Source: Clostridia bacterium (GTDB taxonomy: Bacteria; Bacillota; Clostridia; TANB77; CAG-508). From it: a DNA stretch of 48,097 nt. Location of the stretch: assembly GCA_022792395.1 (NCBI GenBank), contig JAAWAX010000031.1, positions 1 to 48,097 of the forward strand. The letters run 5' to 3'. This document shows positions 1 to 9,171 of the stretch, one piece after another. Made by a program: the position numbers and the translations under genes. Every line of letters starts with the position of its first letter. The stretch's first letter is position 1. The notes under the pieces are model-generated. The model did no database searches and was not told the origin of the DNA. It was given only the letters and a program-made list of their open reading frames with translations.

Positions 1-794
1 GTAAAGACATTAAAATTATTACTAAAGTAGAGAATATAGAAGGTCTAGAGAATATGGAAGAAATTGTTGATGTAGCAGATGTTCAAATGATTGCTCGTGG
101 AGATATGGCTACAGAAACAGATTTTACAGAACCACCAGTTATGCAAAAAAGATTTATCAAATTATCAAACAAAGCAAATAAACCAGCAATTACTGCAACA
201 CAAATGCTAGAAACAATGACATATAATCCATTACCTACAAGAGCAGAAGCTAGTGATGTTGCTAATGCTATTTATGATAGAACAAGTGCTATCATGTTAT
301 CAGGAGAATGTGCTATGGGAAAATACCCAGTTGAGTGTGTTCAAACTATGGTAAAAATAGCAAATAGAGTAGAAAATGATATTGATTATTGGAAAAAATT
401 TAGAGAAAACGAAAATATTGATATGAGTACTTTAGAAAGCAAAATAGATTATTCAACGGCTGTTATGGCAATGAATCTAAATGCAGATGCTATTGTATGT
501 TATACGAATACAGGAGATTCAGCAAGAAGATTTGCAGGAATGGGTGTAGGTTGCCCAATTTTAGCTGTTACTGATAATAGAAGAACTTATAATCAATTAG
601 CCATTGTATGGAATGTAGTACCAGTTTTAGTAGAAAAGAAAGATGTTATTGATGAAGTAGTAGAAGCTGGAATTGAAAAATTAAAACAAAAAGGAATTTT
701 GGAAAAAGGTGATACTATTGTTGTTTCTGGAGGAGCTAAATGGTTAGAATCAGCAGAAAGTAGCAAAATTATTGGTGGAATTGCTAAAATATAA
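1..794 (+). CDS. pyk: Pyruvate kinase, C-terminal part (5' end outside the window)
   Basis: The open frame runs in from the left edge (first full codon at base 3) and ends with TAA at 794. It covers the end of the catalytic barrel and the C-terminal alpha/beta domain of pyruvate kinase, which converts phosphoenolpyruvate and ADP to pyruvate and ATP in the last step of glycolysis. Visible motifs are KVENIEGLENM, the MIARGDM block, the hallmark ITATQMLETM, PTRAEASDVANAI and MLSGECAMGKYP. The stretch after ARGD (MATETDFTEPP) departs from the usual LGVE-type sequence, so this is a divergent branch. The C-terminal domain ends in GDTIVVSGG, and no extra PEP-utiliser domain follows. An ISL3-family element lies directly downstream, inside the terminator region. 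Confidence 0.93.
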   Translation, partial: KDIKIITKVENIEGLENMEEIVDVADVQMIARGDMATETDFTEPPVMQKRFIKLSNKANKPAITATQMLETMTYNPLPTRAEASDVANAIYDRTSAIMLSGECAMGKYPVECVQTMVKIANRVENDIDYWKKFRENENIDMSTLESKIDYSTAVMAMNLNADAIVCYTNTGDSARRFAGMGVGCPILAVTDNRRTYNQLAIVWNVVPVLVEKKDVIDEVVEAGIEKLKQKGILEKGDTIVVSGGAKWLESAESSKIIGGIAKI

Positions 795-848
795 GTTAAT
801 AATTTAATAATGATAAGAGTTTTATAAAAAGTGGCTCAAAGTCAATAG

Positions 849-894
849 TTGGGGTGGAAAACTATGAAAGTTTTCTGCCTCAATATTTTTATGC
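849..894 (+). terminator. Hairpin inside the left end of the IS
   Basis: TTGGGGTGGAAAACT pairs across a short loop with AGTTTTCTGCCTCAA, allowing G-U pairs, and is followed by an AT-rich tail. It lies just inside the IS end and could stop transcription coming from pyk into the element, or the reverse. Confidence 0.5.
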
Positions 895-995
895 TTTTTA
901 AAAATACAACACAAAAATAACTGAAAATATGTAATTTTTAGTTCGTTTAATAAACCAATTATATTAATTGGTAAATACTGTTAATTTAAAGATTA

Positions 996-2187
996 TTATC
1001 CACGATTGAGTAACATGATTCGAGCCTTAAAATTATCAAATTTATGCATACCAAAAGTTACTCTTTTTAATGTTTTTATCTTATTGTTAAAACCTTCAAT
1101 TGGTCCGTTTGAATATGAAACTTCTAGAGAGTTTTTTATTTCAATAGCCCAATGTTGATATGTTTTAGCACAATCTCGAAGTTGAGGAATATTTGATTCA
1201 AGATTTCCTTTTTACCCATTCACAGAAATGCTGTTTTCGAATGTCATCAGCTTCTTTTGAATGAATAATATCTAATAGTTCTTCTTTTTCTCTATAGGCT
1301 ATACGTAGATTTTCAGAATAATTAATAAGTATATATTCTAATTCATCTAATTGTGCTTCAGTTTTTAGTTTGTTTTTATGACAAAGCAGTAGTTTTCTAG
1401 AATGTTTAAAATATTTTCTTTCTTTGTCAGGAAGATTTTTTTGAACTTGAATTCTAATTTCATTAACAACATTACAAGCATATCTAGCAAAATGAAAATG
1501 GTCGGCAACAATTTTAGCTTTTCTAAAGTAAGTCATACCAATATCTTTATATGTTTCCCATAAATCAGTAACAAGATATTTAACATTATTAAGTTGTTCT
1601 TTAGGAAATTTCTTAAAGTAATCGCAAAGAACATGTTTGTATCTACATTTAATAATATCAACAACTTCATGAGTTTCACCATCAATTAAAGCAACTTGAT
1701 ACTTATAATTACCACTATTTCCCTTAAATTCATCGATGCAAAGGACTTTAGGAAGTTTAGAGTTAGTAACAGCTAGAAAAGGGAGCAATTTAGAGATAAA
1801 GCTAGGAGAAACGTTAACTCTTTTTGAGATATCAGAAGCAGCAATTAGACTTCGAAGTTCGTTAACAATATAGGCAGTAAGCCTAGAAGTTTTTCTAGCG
1901 TATTTATTAACAATTTCATTTTTAGGGTAAAAAGTTTTACCGCAATTCTTACATTCATATCTAGGTTTTTTAAAAATCAAAGTAGTAGGTTTAAAATAGA
2001 TAGGAATATCTTTAACAGGTTGAGTATAGTAATCATGAATATAAGAAGTTTTCGCTTCACAATGTGGGCATATTTGTTCAGAAACAGGCAATTCAATATA
2101 AACTTCAATAGAATCTTTTAAACTCTTAACATTTTTTACCATAACCTCTTTTAAATTTAATAAATTTTTGATACAATTGTTGTGCAC
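996..2187 (-). CDS. ISL3-family transposase with one internal +1 discontinuity
   Basis: A 396-aa transposase results if one base is skipped; without the skip, translation stops at 1198 after 329 aa. The N-terminus has a zinc finger (CPHCEAK and CKNCGKTF), followed by a helix-turn-helix region and the DDE nuclease. The first Asp is in LCIDEFKGN and the second in VTDLWETYKD; the third acidic residue lies in SNGPIEGFNNKIKTLKR. That last block is encoded only after the shift. The junction is GTA AAA AGG AAA, where dropping the A at 1209 gives GTA AAA GGA AAT CTT. The shift may be programmed slippage on A-AAA-AGG, or a simple inactivating insertion in the A run. Another AGG in the same gene (TSRLTAY) reads as Arg without a shift. 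Confidence 0.85.
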
Positions 2188-2310
2188 TTATCAACACCTC
2201 CTTAAATGTTTTTGAGCAATTACATTTTATCAGGTATTTTTGATAAGTGCATTATTTTTATTAAAAAAGTTGAGGTTTATTTAATTACCCCAACATTTAT
2301 TATAGAACCT

Positions 2311-2353
2311 AAAAAGTGATATAGTAAGAAAATAGGCTATATCACTTTTTGGA
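2311..2353 (+). terminator. Original pyk terminator, displaced by the IS
   Basis: AAAAAGTGATATAG at 2311-2324 pairs perfectly with CTATATCACTTTTT at 2337-2350. The 5' foot of the stem is part of the target duplication, so before the insertion this hairpin followed pyk within about 35 bases of its stop. Confidence 0.75.
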
Positions 2354-2404
2354 TTTTTAAAATATTTTAAAAATCGCTAGGAAGGGGATTATGGATACTT
2401 ATAA

Positions 2405-2935
2405 CTACTTAATTTTAAGATTAATAGGAATATTAATATATTTAAATATTCCATTGGTTATATCATGCAGAAAGTAGTAATTTTTGATGGAACTATTTTG
2501 GAAAATATAAATTATGCCAATAAAAATATTTCAAAAAATGAAATCATCAAAATATGTGAAAAATTAAAATTACACGAAAAAATAATGTCATTAAAAAATG
2601 GATATGAAACAGTAATAACTTCTGATACTGATATTTTTTCTATAGGAGAAAAGCAGTTATTAAATTTCTGTAGAGTTATGGTGGAAGACCCAGAAATTAT
2701 TATTTTAGATGAGGAAACAGCTTCCCTTTCCTATAAATCAGAAATGATAATTAGAAAAGCAGTAGAAGAAATTACAAAAGGAAAAATTAGTTTTATCATA
2801 GCACATAGACTATCTACGATAAAGAATTGTGATAAAATTTTATGGATGCAAAATGGAAAAATATTAGAGCAAGGAAATCATGATGAGTTGATGAAAAAAC
2901 AAGGAGAATATTACAAATTGATACAAGCATAAAGC
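2405..2935 (+). pseudogene. ABC transporter ATP-binding fragment, N-terminus lost
   Basis: The longest ATG frame gives 155 aa from 2465, but homology-like sequence extends upstream in the same frame to about 2405 (a GYIMQKVVIFDGTILENI block matching the Q-loop region). Present are a degenerate signature (FSIGEKQLL where LSGGQ or LSxGE is usual), Walker B with catalytic Glu (IIILDEE), a D-loop lacking its usual Asp (ASLSYKS) and the H-loop (IIAHRLSTI). Walker A and all membrane helices are missing, and no start codon with an SD site sits where the domain should begin. It looks like the decaying 3' end of an exporter of the fused permease-ATPase type. Confidence 0.7.
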
Positions 2936-3178
2936 AATGTTTTGAATTTAGGCTAAAGTATATTACTTTTACTATTCTTAAAAGATACTGTTAAACTTAA
3001 TGGAACTTTTTTGATTTTATGCATACCTACAAATAACTTTAAGAAAAAGACATGAAATTTGGGAATATTTTTTTGTTATTGAATTGAAAAATACTAGTAG
3101 ATATGTTATAAATAAGAAAGGGTTTTCAATAATATAATCTATTGTAAACAAAAGAAAAAATAGGAAAGGGGATAAAAT

Positions 3179-4408
3179 ATGAAACAACAAAAAAATGATG
3201 GAATTACATTAATAGGACTAGTTATTACAATTATTGTACTATTGATATTAGCAGGAGTGAGCATTGCTATGTTAACAGGAGAGAATGGAATTTTGACAAA
3301 GGCAAGTGAGGTAAAAGGGAAAAGTCCAGAAATCAAAGCCAAAGAAGAAATTCAATTAGTCTTAAATGAATGGCAAATAGAAAAAAGAGCAACAACAAAA
3401 ACAATAGAGGAGTTTTTTAATGCAAAAGTTGGAAGTAAAGAAATAGATAAATACGAAATAAAAGAAGATGGAGAAATAGAAATATATAGAGATAATTATT
3501 ATGTAGTGATAAATAATGAGGGAGAGATAAAACAAGAAGTTCAGAAATTTATAGATAAAACAGAAGCAACTTATGAAATTATTTCAACTAATGAAGTAGT
3601 TTATGAAATATCAATTTTATTTGAAAATCAAATAGGGATACAAAGTGTGTTATGTCCAAATGGAACGAATGTAAATGGAAATAATCAAAATAGTGTAGTT
3701 ATAGATACTTATAGTGTCGAAAGTAATAAAACCTATGAATTTAGAATACAAACACAAGAAGAAGTAGAATTTTTAACATTAGAAATTAAGAATTCATTAA
3801 CCCAAGAGATTGCAATAGTTGAAAACGATGAAAGTGGTATTTATCCTACCTTATATGCAGATGGAATAAAAGTGCCAGAAAAAACAATAACAATTCAGTA
3901 TCCAGAAGATACAAAAGGATATTATAGCAAAGATAATGGAACAACATGGAGTGAATATAGTGGTGAAATAGTCATAGATAGTGATATAGTTTTAAAAGCA
4001 AAATACAAAATGAAAGATAAAATCACACCAGTTGTATCTAAAAATGTTTCATCTGGGCTTGCACCAGATGCACTTGGAATGCAAGCTTATAATGGAAATT
4101 TAAATGATTGTTTTGAACTTATTCCTTATAAACCTGCTTTTTTGAAAGTAGATTCTAGTGCAATCGGAAAAAGAATTACTATATATGGACTTAAGAGAGT
4201 AAATTCTAATGATAGTAGGCATTTTATTTATTTCTATAGTTCAGAAGGAAATTTATTAACAAGTTCAGATTTAACATGGGTTCATCAGAATAATGGAAAA
4301 CCTAATTCATGTAATAGCTTTAAATATTTTACAATTCCTAGAGATTGTGAATCTATAGGTTTTAGACCTGGTGGTTATGGCGGTTATATTTATAATATAA
4401 CTTATTAA
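3179..4408 (+). CDS. Prepilin-like surface protein
   Basis: This 409-aa protein starts at an ATG preceded by GAAAGGGG. The N-terminus has a short basic leader, then DGITLIGLVITIIVLLILAG, a class III-type prepilin signal: peptidase cleavage is expected between Gly and Ile and the hydrophobic helix would anchor or assemble the product. After a charged segment (to about residue 120) come beta-rich regions with repeats such as YYSKDNGTTWSEYSGE, and a C-terminal module (about residue 285 on) that may bind carbohydrate or another surface ligand; its family is not recognised. A similar signal occurs in the gene at 38878. No pilus assembly genes adjoin it, so it may be a minor pilin or a stand-alone exported protein. 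Confidence 0.6.
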   Translation: MKQQKNDGITLIGLVITIIVLLILAGVSIAMLTGENGILTKASEVKGKSPEIKAKEEIQLVLNEWQIEKRATTKTIEEFFNAKVGSKEIDKYEIKEDGEIEIYRDNYYVVINNEGEIKQEVQKFIDKTEATYEIISTNEVVYEISILFENQIGIQSVLCPNGTNVNGNNQNSVVIDTYSVESNKTYEFRIQTQEEVEFLTLEIKNSLTQEIAIVENDESGIYPTLYADGIKVPEKTITIQYPEDTKGYYSKDNGTTWSEYSGEIVIDSDIVLKAKYKMKDKITPVVSKNVSSGLAPDALGMQAYNGNLNDCFELIPYKPAFLKVDSSAIGKRITIYGLKRVNSNDSRHFIYFYSSEGNLLTSSDLTWVHQNNGKPNSCNSFKYFTIPRDCESIGFRPGGYGGYIYNITY

Positions 4409-4420
4409 GATTAGTATGAT

Positions 4421-4470
4421 AAAAAAGCAAAGTTATTTTTCAGACATCTGGAAAAACATTGCTTTTTTTA
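4421..4470 (+). terminator. Terminator after the prepilin-like gene
   Basis: AAAAAAGCAA pairs with TTGCTTTTTT, and an inner stem pairs TTTTTC with GAAAAA around a 9-base loop. A T-run closes the structure. Confidence 0.75.
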
Positions 4471-4567
4471 CATAGGATATGATATACTATACCTATCTAA
4501 AGAGATAGAAAATAGGTTTATAGGTAAATCCATATAAAAAAACCTAAATATGTAAACAAGGAGAAAT

Positions 4568-4656
4568 GGGTAGGTAGCCAATCAAAAATAGTACAGAAAA
4601 TTAAATTTATTAGATGATTTTTCTAGTAGACCAGAAGAAAATAAAAGTACCTACCC
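4568..4656 (+). other. Inverted pair in the der leader
   Basis: GGGTAGGTA (4568-4576) and TACCTACCC (4648-4656) are perfect complements 71 bases apart. The second arm ends 12 bases before the der start, which has no recognisable SD. A small hairpin (ACCTATCT to AGATAG) lies further upstream. The pair could set up a leader structure or mark a small inserted element; I do not recognise a known riboswitch. Confidence 0.4.
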
Positions 4657-4668
4657 AACACATGACAA

Positions 4669-5996
4669 ATGAAACCAATTGTAGCAATTATTCGGAAAAC
4701 CAAATGTAGGAAAATCTACTTTTTTCAACTATTTAGTAGGGAGTAGAATATCAATTGTACAAGATACGCCAGGAGTAACAAGAGATAGAATCTATGCGGA
4801 AACAAATTGGAGAGGAAGAGATTTTACCTTAATTGATACAGGAGGAATTGAACCAGAGTCAGAAGATATTATATTGTCACAAATGAGAGAACAAGCTAAT
4901 TTGGCAATAGCGATGGCGGATGTTATCTTATTCTTAACGGATATTAGGCAAGGAGTAACAGCTGCTGATAGAGAGATTGCCTTAATGCTTAAAAAATCTA
5001 AAAAACCAATTGTTTTAGTATGCAATAAGGCTGATAATTTTGAAAAAGATAAACAAGAAGCTTATGAATTTTATAATTTAGGAATAGGAGAACCTTATCC
5101 AATTTCTGCATCCAATGCCATTGGGATTGGTGATGTTTTAGATAAAATATATGAAAGTTTTCCTCAAAAAGCGGAAGATGAAGAAGAAAAAAATGTGATA
5201 AAAGTAGCGGTGATAGGAAAACCGAATGTAGGAAAATCATCTTTAATCAATAAAATTTTAGGAGAAAATAGGGCAATTGTAAGTGATATAGCAGGAACAA
5301 CTCGTGATGCTATTGATACAGAATTTGAAAGTAAGAATGGAAAATATGTATTAATAGATACAGCTGGAATTCGTAGAAAAAGTAAAGTAAAAGAATCGAT
5401 TGAGAAATTTAGTATCATGAGAACCTTGTTAGCAATTGAAAGAGCAGATGTCTGTTTGATGATGATTGATAGTACAGAGCGGAGTAACCGATCAAGATGC
5501 TAAAATTGCAGGAGAGGCGCATGAAGCAGGAAAAGGTGTTATCATAGTAGTAAACAAATGGGATATGCTAGAAAAAGAAACGGGAACATTAGAAAAATAT
5601 AAAAAAGAAGTATATGACAAATTAAAATATTTATCTTATGCACCAATGATATTTATATCAGCTAAAACAGGACAAAGAGTTCATAAATTATTTGATTTAA
5701 TTAATTATGTAGCAGAACAAAATGCTATGAGAATTTCAACCTCTGTTTTAAATCAAGTTATTAATGAAGCCATAGCAATTGTTCAACCACCAACAGATAA
5801 AGGAAAAAGGCTAAAAATTTATTATGGAACACAAGCTTCAACCAAGCCACCCACATTTGTTATTTTTGTAAATAATAAAGAACTGTTCCATTTTTCTTAT
5901 GAAAGATATTTAGTAAATCAAATTAGGAAAGAATTTGGTTTAGAAGGAACACCAGTTAGAATTATAGTAAGAGAAAAAAATGAAAAAGATGTTTAA
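4669..5996 (+). CDS. der: Ribosome-assembly GTPase Der (EngA), two CGG +1 sites
   Basis: Der has two tandem GTPase domains and a C-terminal KH-like domain and acts in 50S subunit assembly; it is normally essential. ATG AAA CCA at 4669 gives MKPIVAII, then the frame meets CGG at 4693. Skipping the C at 4693 restores [17 protein letters not shown], the first P-loop. The second G domain contains [11 protein letters not shown] (P-loop) and [12 protein letters not shown] second CGG at 5480, again resolved by skipping its C, restores [20 protein letters not shown] and VVNKWD. With both skips the protein is 441 aa, normal for Der, with no residue missing. Read without the skips, translation leaves the family frame after eight codons. 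There is no clear SD at this start. plsY and gpsA follow downstream. Confidence 0.92.
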
Positions 5997-6016
5997 AAGT
6001 TACCAATATATTTTAG

Positions 6017-6181
6017 TTCAATAGTATAATATATAAAAATTTTGCTCCTTACTGGTCGGACTAATCATATAAAAAAGTTAGTTTATATTCATAATTTAAA
6101 AAGTTAATCTAGATGTTCTGTATGGATTAGAGTCCTTCCAAACTGCGCATCGCTGACATTTTTATATATTATACTATTGAA
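6017..6181. repeat. 165-bp MITE-like element with perfect 24-bp terminal inverted repeats
   Basis: Bases 6017-6040 are the exact reverse complement of 6158-6181. The 117-bp interior has no ORF. It fills the gap between der and plsY. No clear target duplication is visible. It may be a miniature inverted-repeat element or a long-range hairpin ending der transcription. Confidence 0.65.
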
Positions 6182-6245
6182 ATAAAGAATGTATTTAAAT
6201 TTAAGAATGATTGGGAATTTTAAAATAATTGAAGGAGGAAATAAA

Positions 6246-6887
6246 ATGGTAGAAGATATTATTATGGCAATTATTGCTTATTGTATTGGAAGTGTGAATT
6301 TTTCTGTTATGATTAGTAAAAAAATGGCTGGATTTGATGTAAGAGAAAAAGGAAGTGGAAATGCAGGAACTACCAACATGCTACGTGCAGTAGGAAAAAA
6401 AGCAGCAGCAATTACTTTAGTATGTGATATTTTAAAAGGAGTAGTAGCAATTATAATCGCTATTATTATTGGTAATATTGTAAAAGGAAGTAATCGAGAA
6501 TTATTATTACAAATTGCTGGAATTGCAGTTGTGATAGGACATAGTTTTCCAGTTTTCTTTGGTTTCAAAGGAGGAAAAGGAGTAGCGACCTCTTTAGGAA
6601 TTTTGCTAATGACCAATTGGCAAATTGGACTAATTTGTTTGGTATTTGCGTTGGTATTAATGCTACTAACACGAATGGTATCATTAGGCTCTTGTGTAGT
6701 AGCTATCCTATTTCCAGTATTGACATTATTTATTAATGAAAATTATACAGTATTAACAGAAAATAAAAATGGAAGTACTTATTTTATTTATAGTGTCATT
6801 TTAGCTGTAATTGTTTTATATAATCATAGAAGTAATATCAAAAGATTAATGAATGGAACTGAAAATCGATTAAGTTTCAAAAAATAG
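6246..6887 (+). CDS. plsY: Acyl-phosphate glycerol-3-phosphate acyltransferase PlsY
   Basis: PlsY is an integral membrane enzyme that transfers an acyl group from acyl phosphate to glycerol 3-phosphate, the first step of phospholipid synthesis in most Gram-positives. The three family motifs are present: GSGNAGTTNMLRAVG, GFKGGKGVATSLG and LYNHRSNIKRL. About five or six hydrophobic segments fit the known topology, and 213 aa is a normal length. The ATG at 6246 follows GGAGGAAATAAA; an upstream in-frame ATG at 6189 lacks an SD. gpsA, which makes its substrate, follows 29 bases later, so the two are probably cotranscribed. Confidence 0.95.
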   Translation: MVEDIIMAIIAYCIGSVNFSVMISKKMAGFDVREKGSGNAGTTNMLRAVGKKAAAITLVCDILKGVVAIIIAIIIGNIVKGSNRELLLQIAGIAVVIGHSFPVFFGFKGGKGVATSLGILLMTNWQIGLICLVFALVLMLLTRMVSLGSCVVAILFPVLTLFINENYTVLTENKNGSTYFIYSVILAVIVLYNHRSNIKRLMNGTENRLSFKK

Positions 6888-6916
6888 GACATAATAAAGG
6901 GAAGGAAGAAAAAAGA

Positions 6917-7900
6917 ATGAGAAAAATAGCGATTATTGGAAGTGGAAGCTGGGGAATTGCGTTAGCTACCCATTTAGCAAGATGTGGAAATGAGATTAAA
7001 ATATGGTCTTTTAGTGAGAAAGAAATGAAATTAATCAATGAAGAAAGAAGATGCGAATTTTTACCAGGACTAGAAATACATGAAAATATAACATGTTACA
7101 ATGAATTTGAAGAAACCATTAAAGATACAGAGTTTATTTTACATGTAACACCTTCTAAATTCACAAGAGATACTTTTAAACAATATAAACAATATGTTGG
7201 AAATGAACCAATTATTATATGTTCGAAGGGTTTTGAAAAACAAAGTTTAAAAACATTAGATGAAGTTATGTTAGAAGAACTACCAACGGCAAGAATAGGG
7301 GTATTATCAGGACCAAGCCATGCAGAGGAAGTATCTGTTGCAATTCCTACTGTTTTAGTAGTAGCATCTAAACACGATGACATTTTAAAAATGGTGCAAG
7401 ATACCTTTATGTGTAATGAAATGAGAATTTATACTTCAAAAGATGTAAAAGGTGTAGAACTAGGAGGAGCCTTAAAAAATATTATCGCTTTTTGTGCTGG
7501 TGTAGCAGCAGGAATCAATTTGGGAGATAATACATTCGCAGCATTAATCACAAGAGGTTTAAATGAATTGGCAAGATTAGGTGTAGAGTTAGGTGGAGAA
7601 AAAGAAACTTTTTATGGATTAAGTGGATTAGGTGATTTAATTGTAACATGCTTAAGTGAACATAGTAGAAATAGAAGAGCAGGAAAACTAGTTGCACAAG
7701 GGAAATCACTAGAAGAAACACAAAAAGAAGTAGGAATGGTAATTGAAAGTATCGACAATATTGAAGTTGCTTATGAATTATCTAAAATACATAAAGTAGA
7801 TATGCCAATTGTGGAAACCGTTTATCAAGTAATCTATGAAAATTTAAATCCACAAGAAGCTGTCAAAAATTTAATGACAAGAGATAAAAAAAGTGAATAA
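6917..7900 (+). CDS. gpsA: NAD(P)-dependent glycerol-3-phosphate dehydrogenase
   Basis: GpsA reduces dihydroxyacetone phosphate to sn-glycerol 3-phosphate, the substrate of PlsY. The N-terminal Rossmann motif is IIGSGSWGIALA. The catalytic-domain motif GVELGGALKNIIAFCAGVAAG contains the active-site Lys, and GLGDLIVTCLSEHSRNRRAG matches the family signature. The 327-aa length is typical. An AAGGGAAGGAAG stretch precedes the ATG. Confidence 0.95.
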   Translation: MRKIAIIGSGSWGIALATHLARCGNEIKIWSFSEKEMKLINEERRCEFLPGLEIHENITCYNEFEETIKDTEFILHVTPSKFTRDTFKQYKQYVGNEPIIICSKGFEKQSLKTLDEVMLEELPTARIGVLSGPSHAEEVSVAIPTVLVVASKHDDILKMVQDTFMCNEMRIYTSKDVKGVELGGALKNIIAFCAGVAAGINLGDNTFAALITRGLNELARLGVELGGEKETFYGLSGLGDLIVTCLSEHSRNRRAGKLVAQGKSLEETQKEVGMVIESIDNIEVAYELSKIHKVDMPIVETVYQVIYENLNPQEAVKNLMTRDKKSE

Positions 7901-7961
7901 TTAGGTGGCAAAAATCAAATAATAAAAAAGAACAATTTGGTTGCCAACGGTTTTTAAGTTT

Positions 7962-7995
7962 AAATGGCAACTATTATTTAAAAGTTGCCATTTAA
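7962..7995 (+). terminator. Terminator after gpsA
   Basis: AAATGGCAAC (7962-7971) and GTTGCCATTT (7984-7993) form a perfect 10-bp stem around an AT loop, followed by an AT-rich tail. A related TGGCAA/TTGCCA pair lies just upstream (7906-7946). Confidence 0.65.
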
Positions 7996-8032
7996 TTTAA
8001 AATGATTGGTAACAAAAAAAGGAGAGAGAAAA

Positions 8033-8656
8033 ATGGAATTTTTTGATAAATTAGGAAAAAAAGCATCAGAAGCATATAAAGTAACGGCTGATAAAACTGG
8101 AAAAATAGCAAAAGAAACAAAATTAAAATTTAAAATAGGAGAATTAAGAACACAAATCAATAATATTTATGAAGAAATCGGAAAAAAAGTATATGAAAAA
8201 CATGTAAGAGAAGAAGAAATATGCATAAAAAAGGATTTAGAGGAACAATGTACTAAAATTGATGTATTAAGTGATGAAATTGATAGTTTATTAAAAGAAT
8301 GTTTAGCATTAAAAGACAAAAAGCAATGTCAAAAATGCTATAAAGAAATTGAAAAGGATGATAAGTTTTGCCCAAATTGTGGAGAAAAACAAACAGATGA
8401 GATAGCAAAAGAGGTAGAAGTATTAGAAAAATTAGCGAATACAGAAGTATCAGAAGAGAAAGAAAGGGAAAAACAAATTGTAATGGAAGAATTGCAACAA
8501 AGCATAAAAGATAAAGAAGATAAGGGAGAGAAAACCCAAGGTAAGGAAGAAAACAGATGTGAAGATGATAAACAAGGAGAAAAATCTAATTTAGAGAAAA
8601 CAGTAGAAATAGAATCGAATGTAAAATTAGAGGAAGAAGAGAATAAAGAAGAATAG
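8033..8656 (+). CDS. Coiled-coil protein with a zinc ribbon
   Basis: This 207-aa protein starts at the ATG after AAAGGAGAGAG. Residues 1-105 are helical and rich in Lys and Glu (MEFFDKLGKKASEAYKVT at the start), likely a coiled coil. A zinc ribbon follows (CQKCYKEIEKDDKFCPNCG, about residues 101-119), and the C-terminal 85 residues are very acidic and low-complexity. There is no signal peptide. Similar zinc-ribbon/coiled-coil proteins are common in Clostridia, with no assigned role. Confidence 0.6.
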   Translation: MEFFDKLGKKASEAYKVTADKTGKIAKETKLKFKIGELRTQINNIYEEIGKKVYEKHVREEEICIKKDLEEQCTKIDVLSDEIDSLLKECLALKDKKQCQKCYKEIEKDDKFCPNCGEKQTDEIAKEVEVLEKLANTEVSEEKEREKQIVMEELQQSIKDKEDKGEKTQGKEENRCEDDKQGEKSNLEKTVEIESNVKLEEEENKEE

Positions 8657-8709
8657 AAAGAGAGGGAAAATTGTTAGCCTATCTTAAGTAGCTAGCACAA
8701 ACCAATAAA

Positions 8710-9148
8710 ATGAGAATCGTAGTACAAAGAGTAAAAAATGCACGGAGTAGAAGTAGAAGGAAAAGTAGTAGGAAAAATTGGAAAAGGCTTTTTAGTATTA
8801 TTAGGAGTTACTCATAGTGATACAAAAGAACAAGCTGATTATTTAGTGAAAAAACTTCGCAATTTACGAGTATTTTCAGATGAAAATGATAAAATGAATC
8901 TAGGATTAAAAGATATAGATGGAGAAATATTAATCATTTCACAATTTACACTATATGCTGATTGTTCTCATGGCAATAGACCTTCTTTTACAGAAGCGGC
9001 AAAGTCAGAACAGGCAAATGAATTATATGAATATTTTTGTGCAGAATGTGAAAAAAATGGCATTCCTATCCAGAAGGGAATATTTGGTGCTGATATGAAA
9101 GTAAGTCTTTTAAATGATGGACCAGTTACCATTATCCTAGAAAAATGA
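8710..9148 (+). CDS. dtd: D-aminoacyl-tRNA deacylase Dtd, one CGG +1 site
   Basis: Dtd hydrolyses D-amino acids (and mischarged Gly) from tRNA. ATG at 8710 gives [11 protein letters not shown], then CGG at 8743. Skipping the C at 8743 continues [21 protein letters not shown], followed by the active-site block [18 protein letters not shown] and the Gly-cisPro loop region near the end (NDGPVTIIL). The result is 145 aa, normal for the family. Without the skip the first 11 codons are cut off from the rest and no start with an SD precedes the remainder. The residue at the junction is often Ser in Dtd; here it reads Gly. No strong SD is visible before 8710. Confidence 0.9.
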
Positions 9149-9171
9149 TGTGCAATTGGTGGATGATTGAG

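Larger units (their letters stand above)
833..2309 (-). mobile_element. ISL3-family insertion sequence with perfect 8-bp target duplication
   Basis: The element is bounded by imperfect inverted repeats of about 23 bp. The left end begins GGCTCAAAGTCAATAG and the right end, read on the minus strand, begins GGTTCTATAATAAATG; both continue with GTTGGGGT. It is flanked by the identical octamer TAAAAAGT at 825-832 and 2310-2317, the 8-bp target duplication expected for ISL3 elements. It holds one transposase gene on the minus strand. The octamer is the foot of a terminator hairpin now at 2311-2350, so the element landed at the base of the pyk terminator. The perfect duplication points to a fairly recent insertion (inference). 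Confidence 0.88.
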
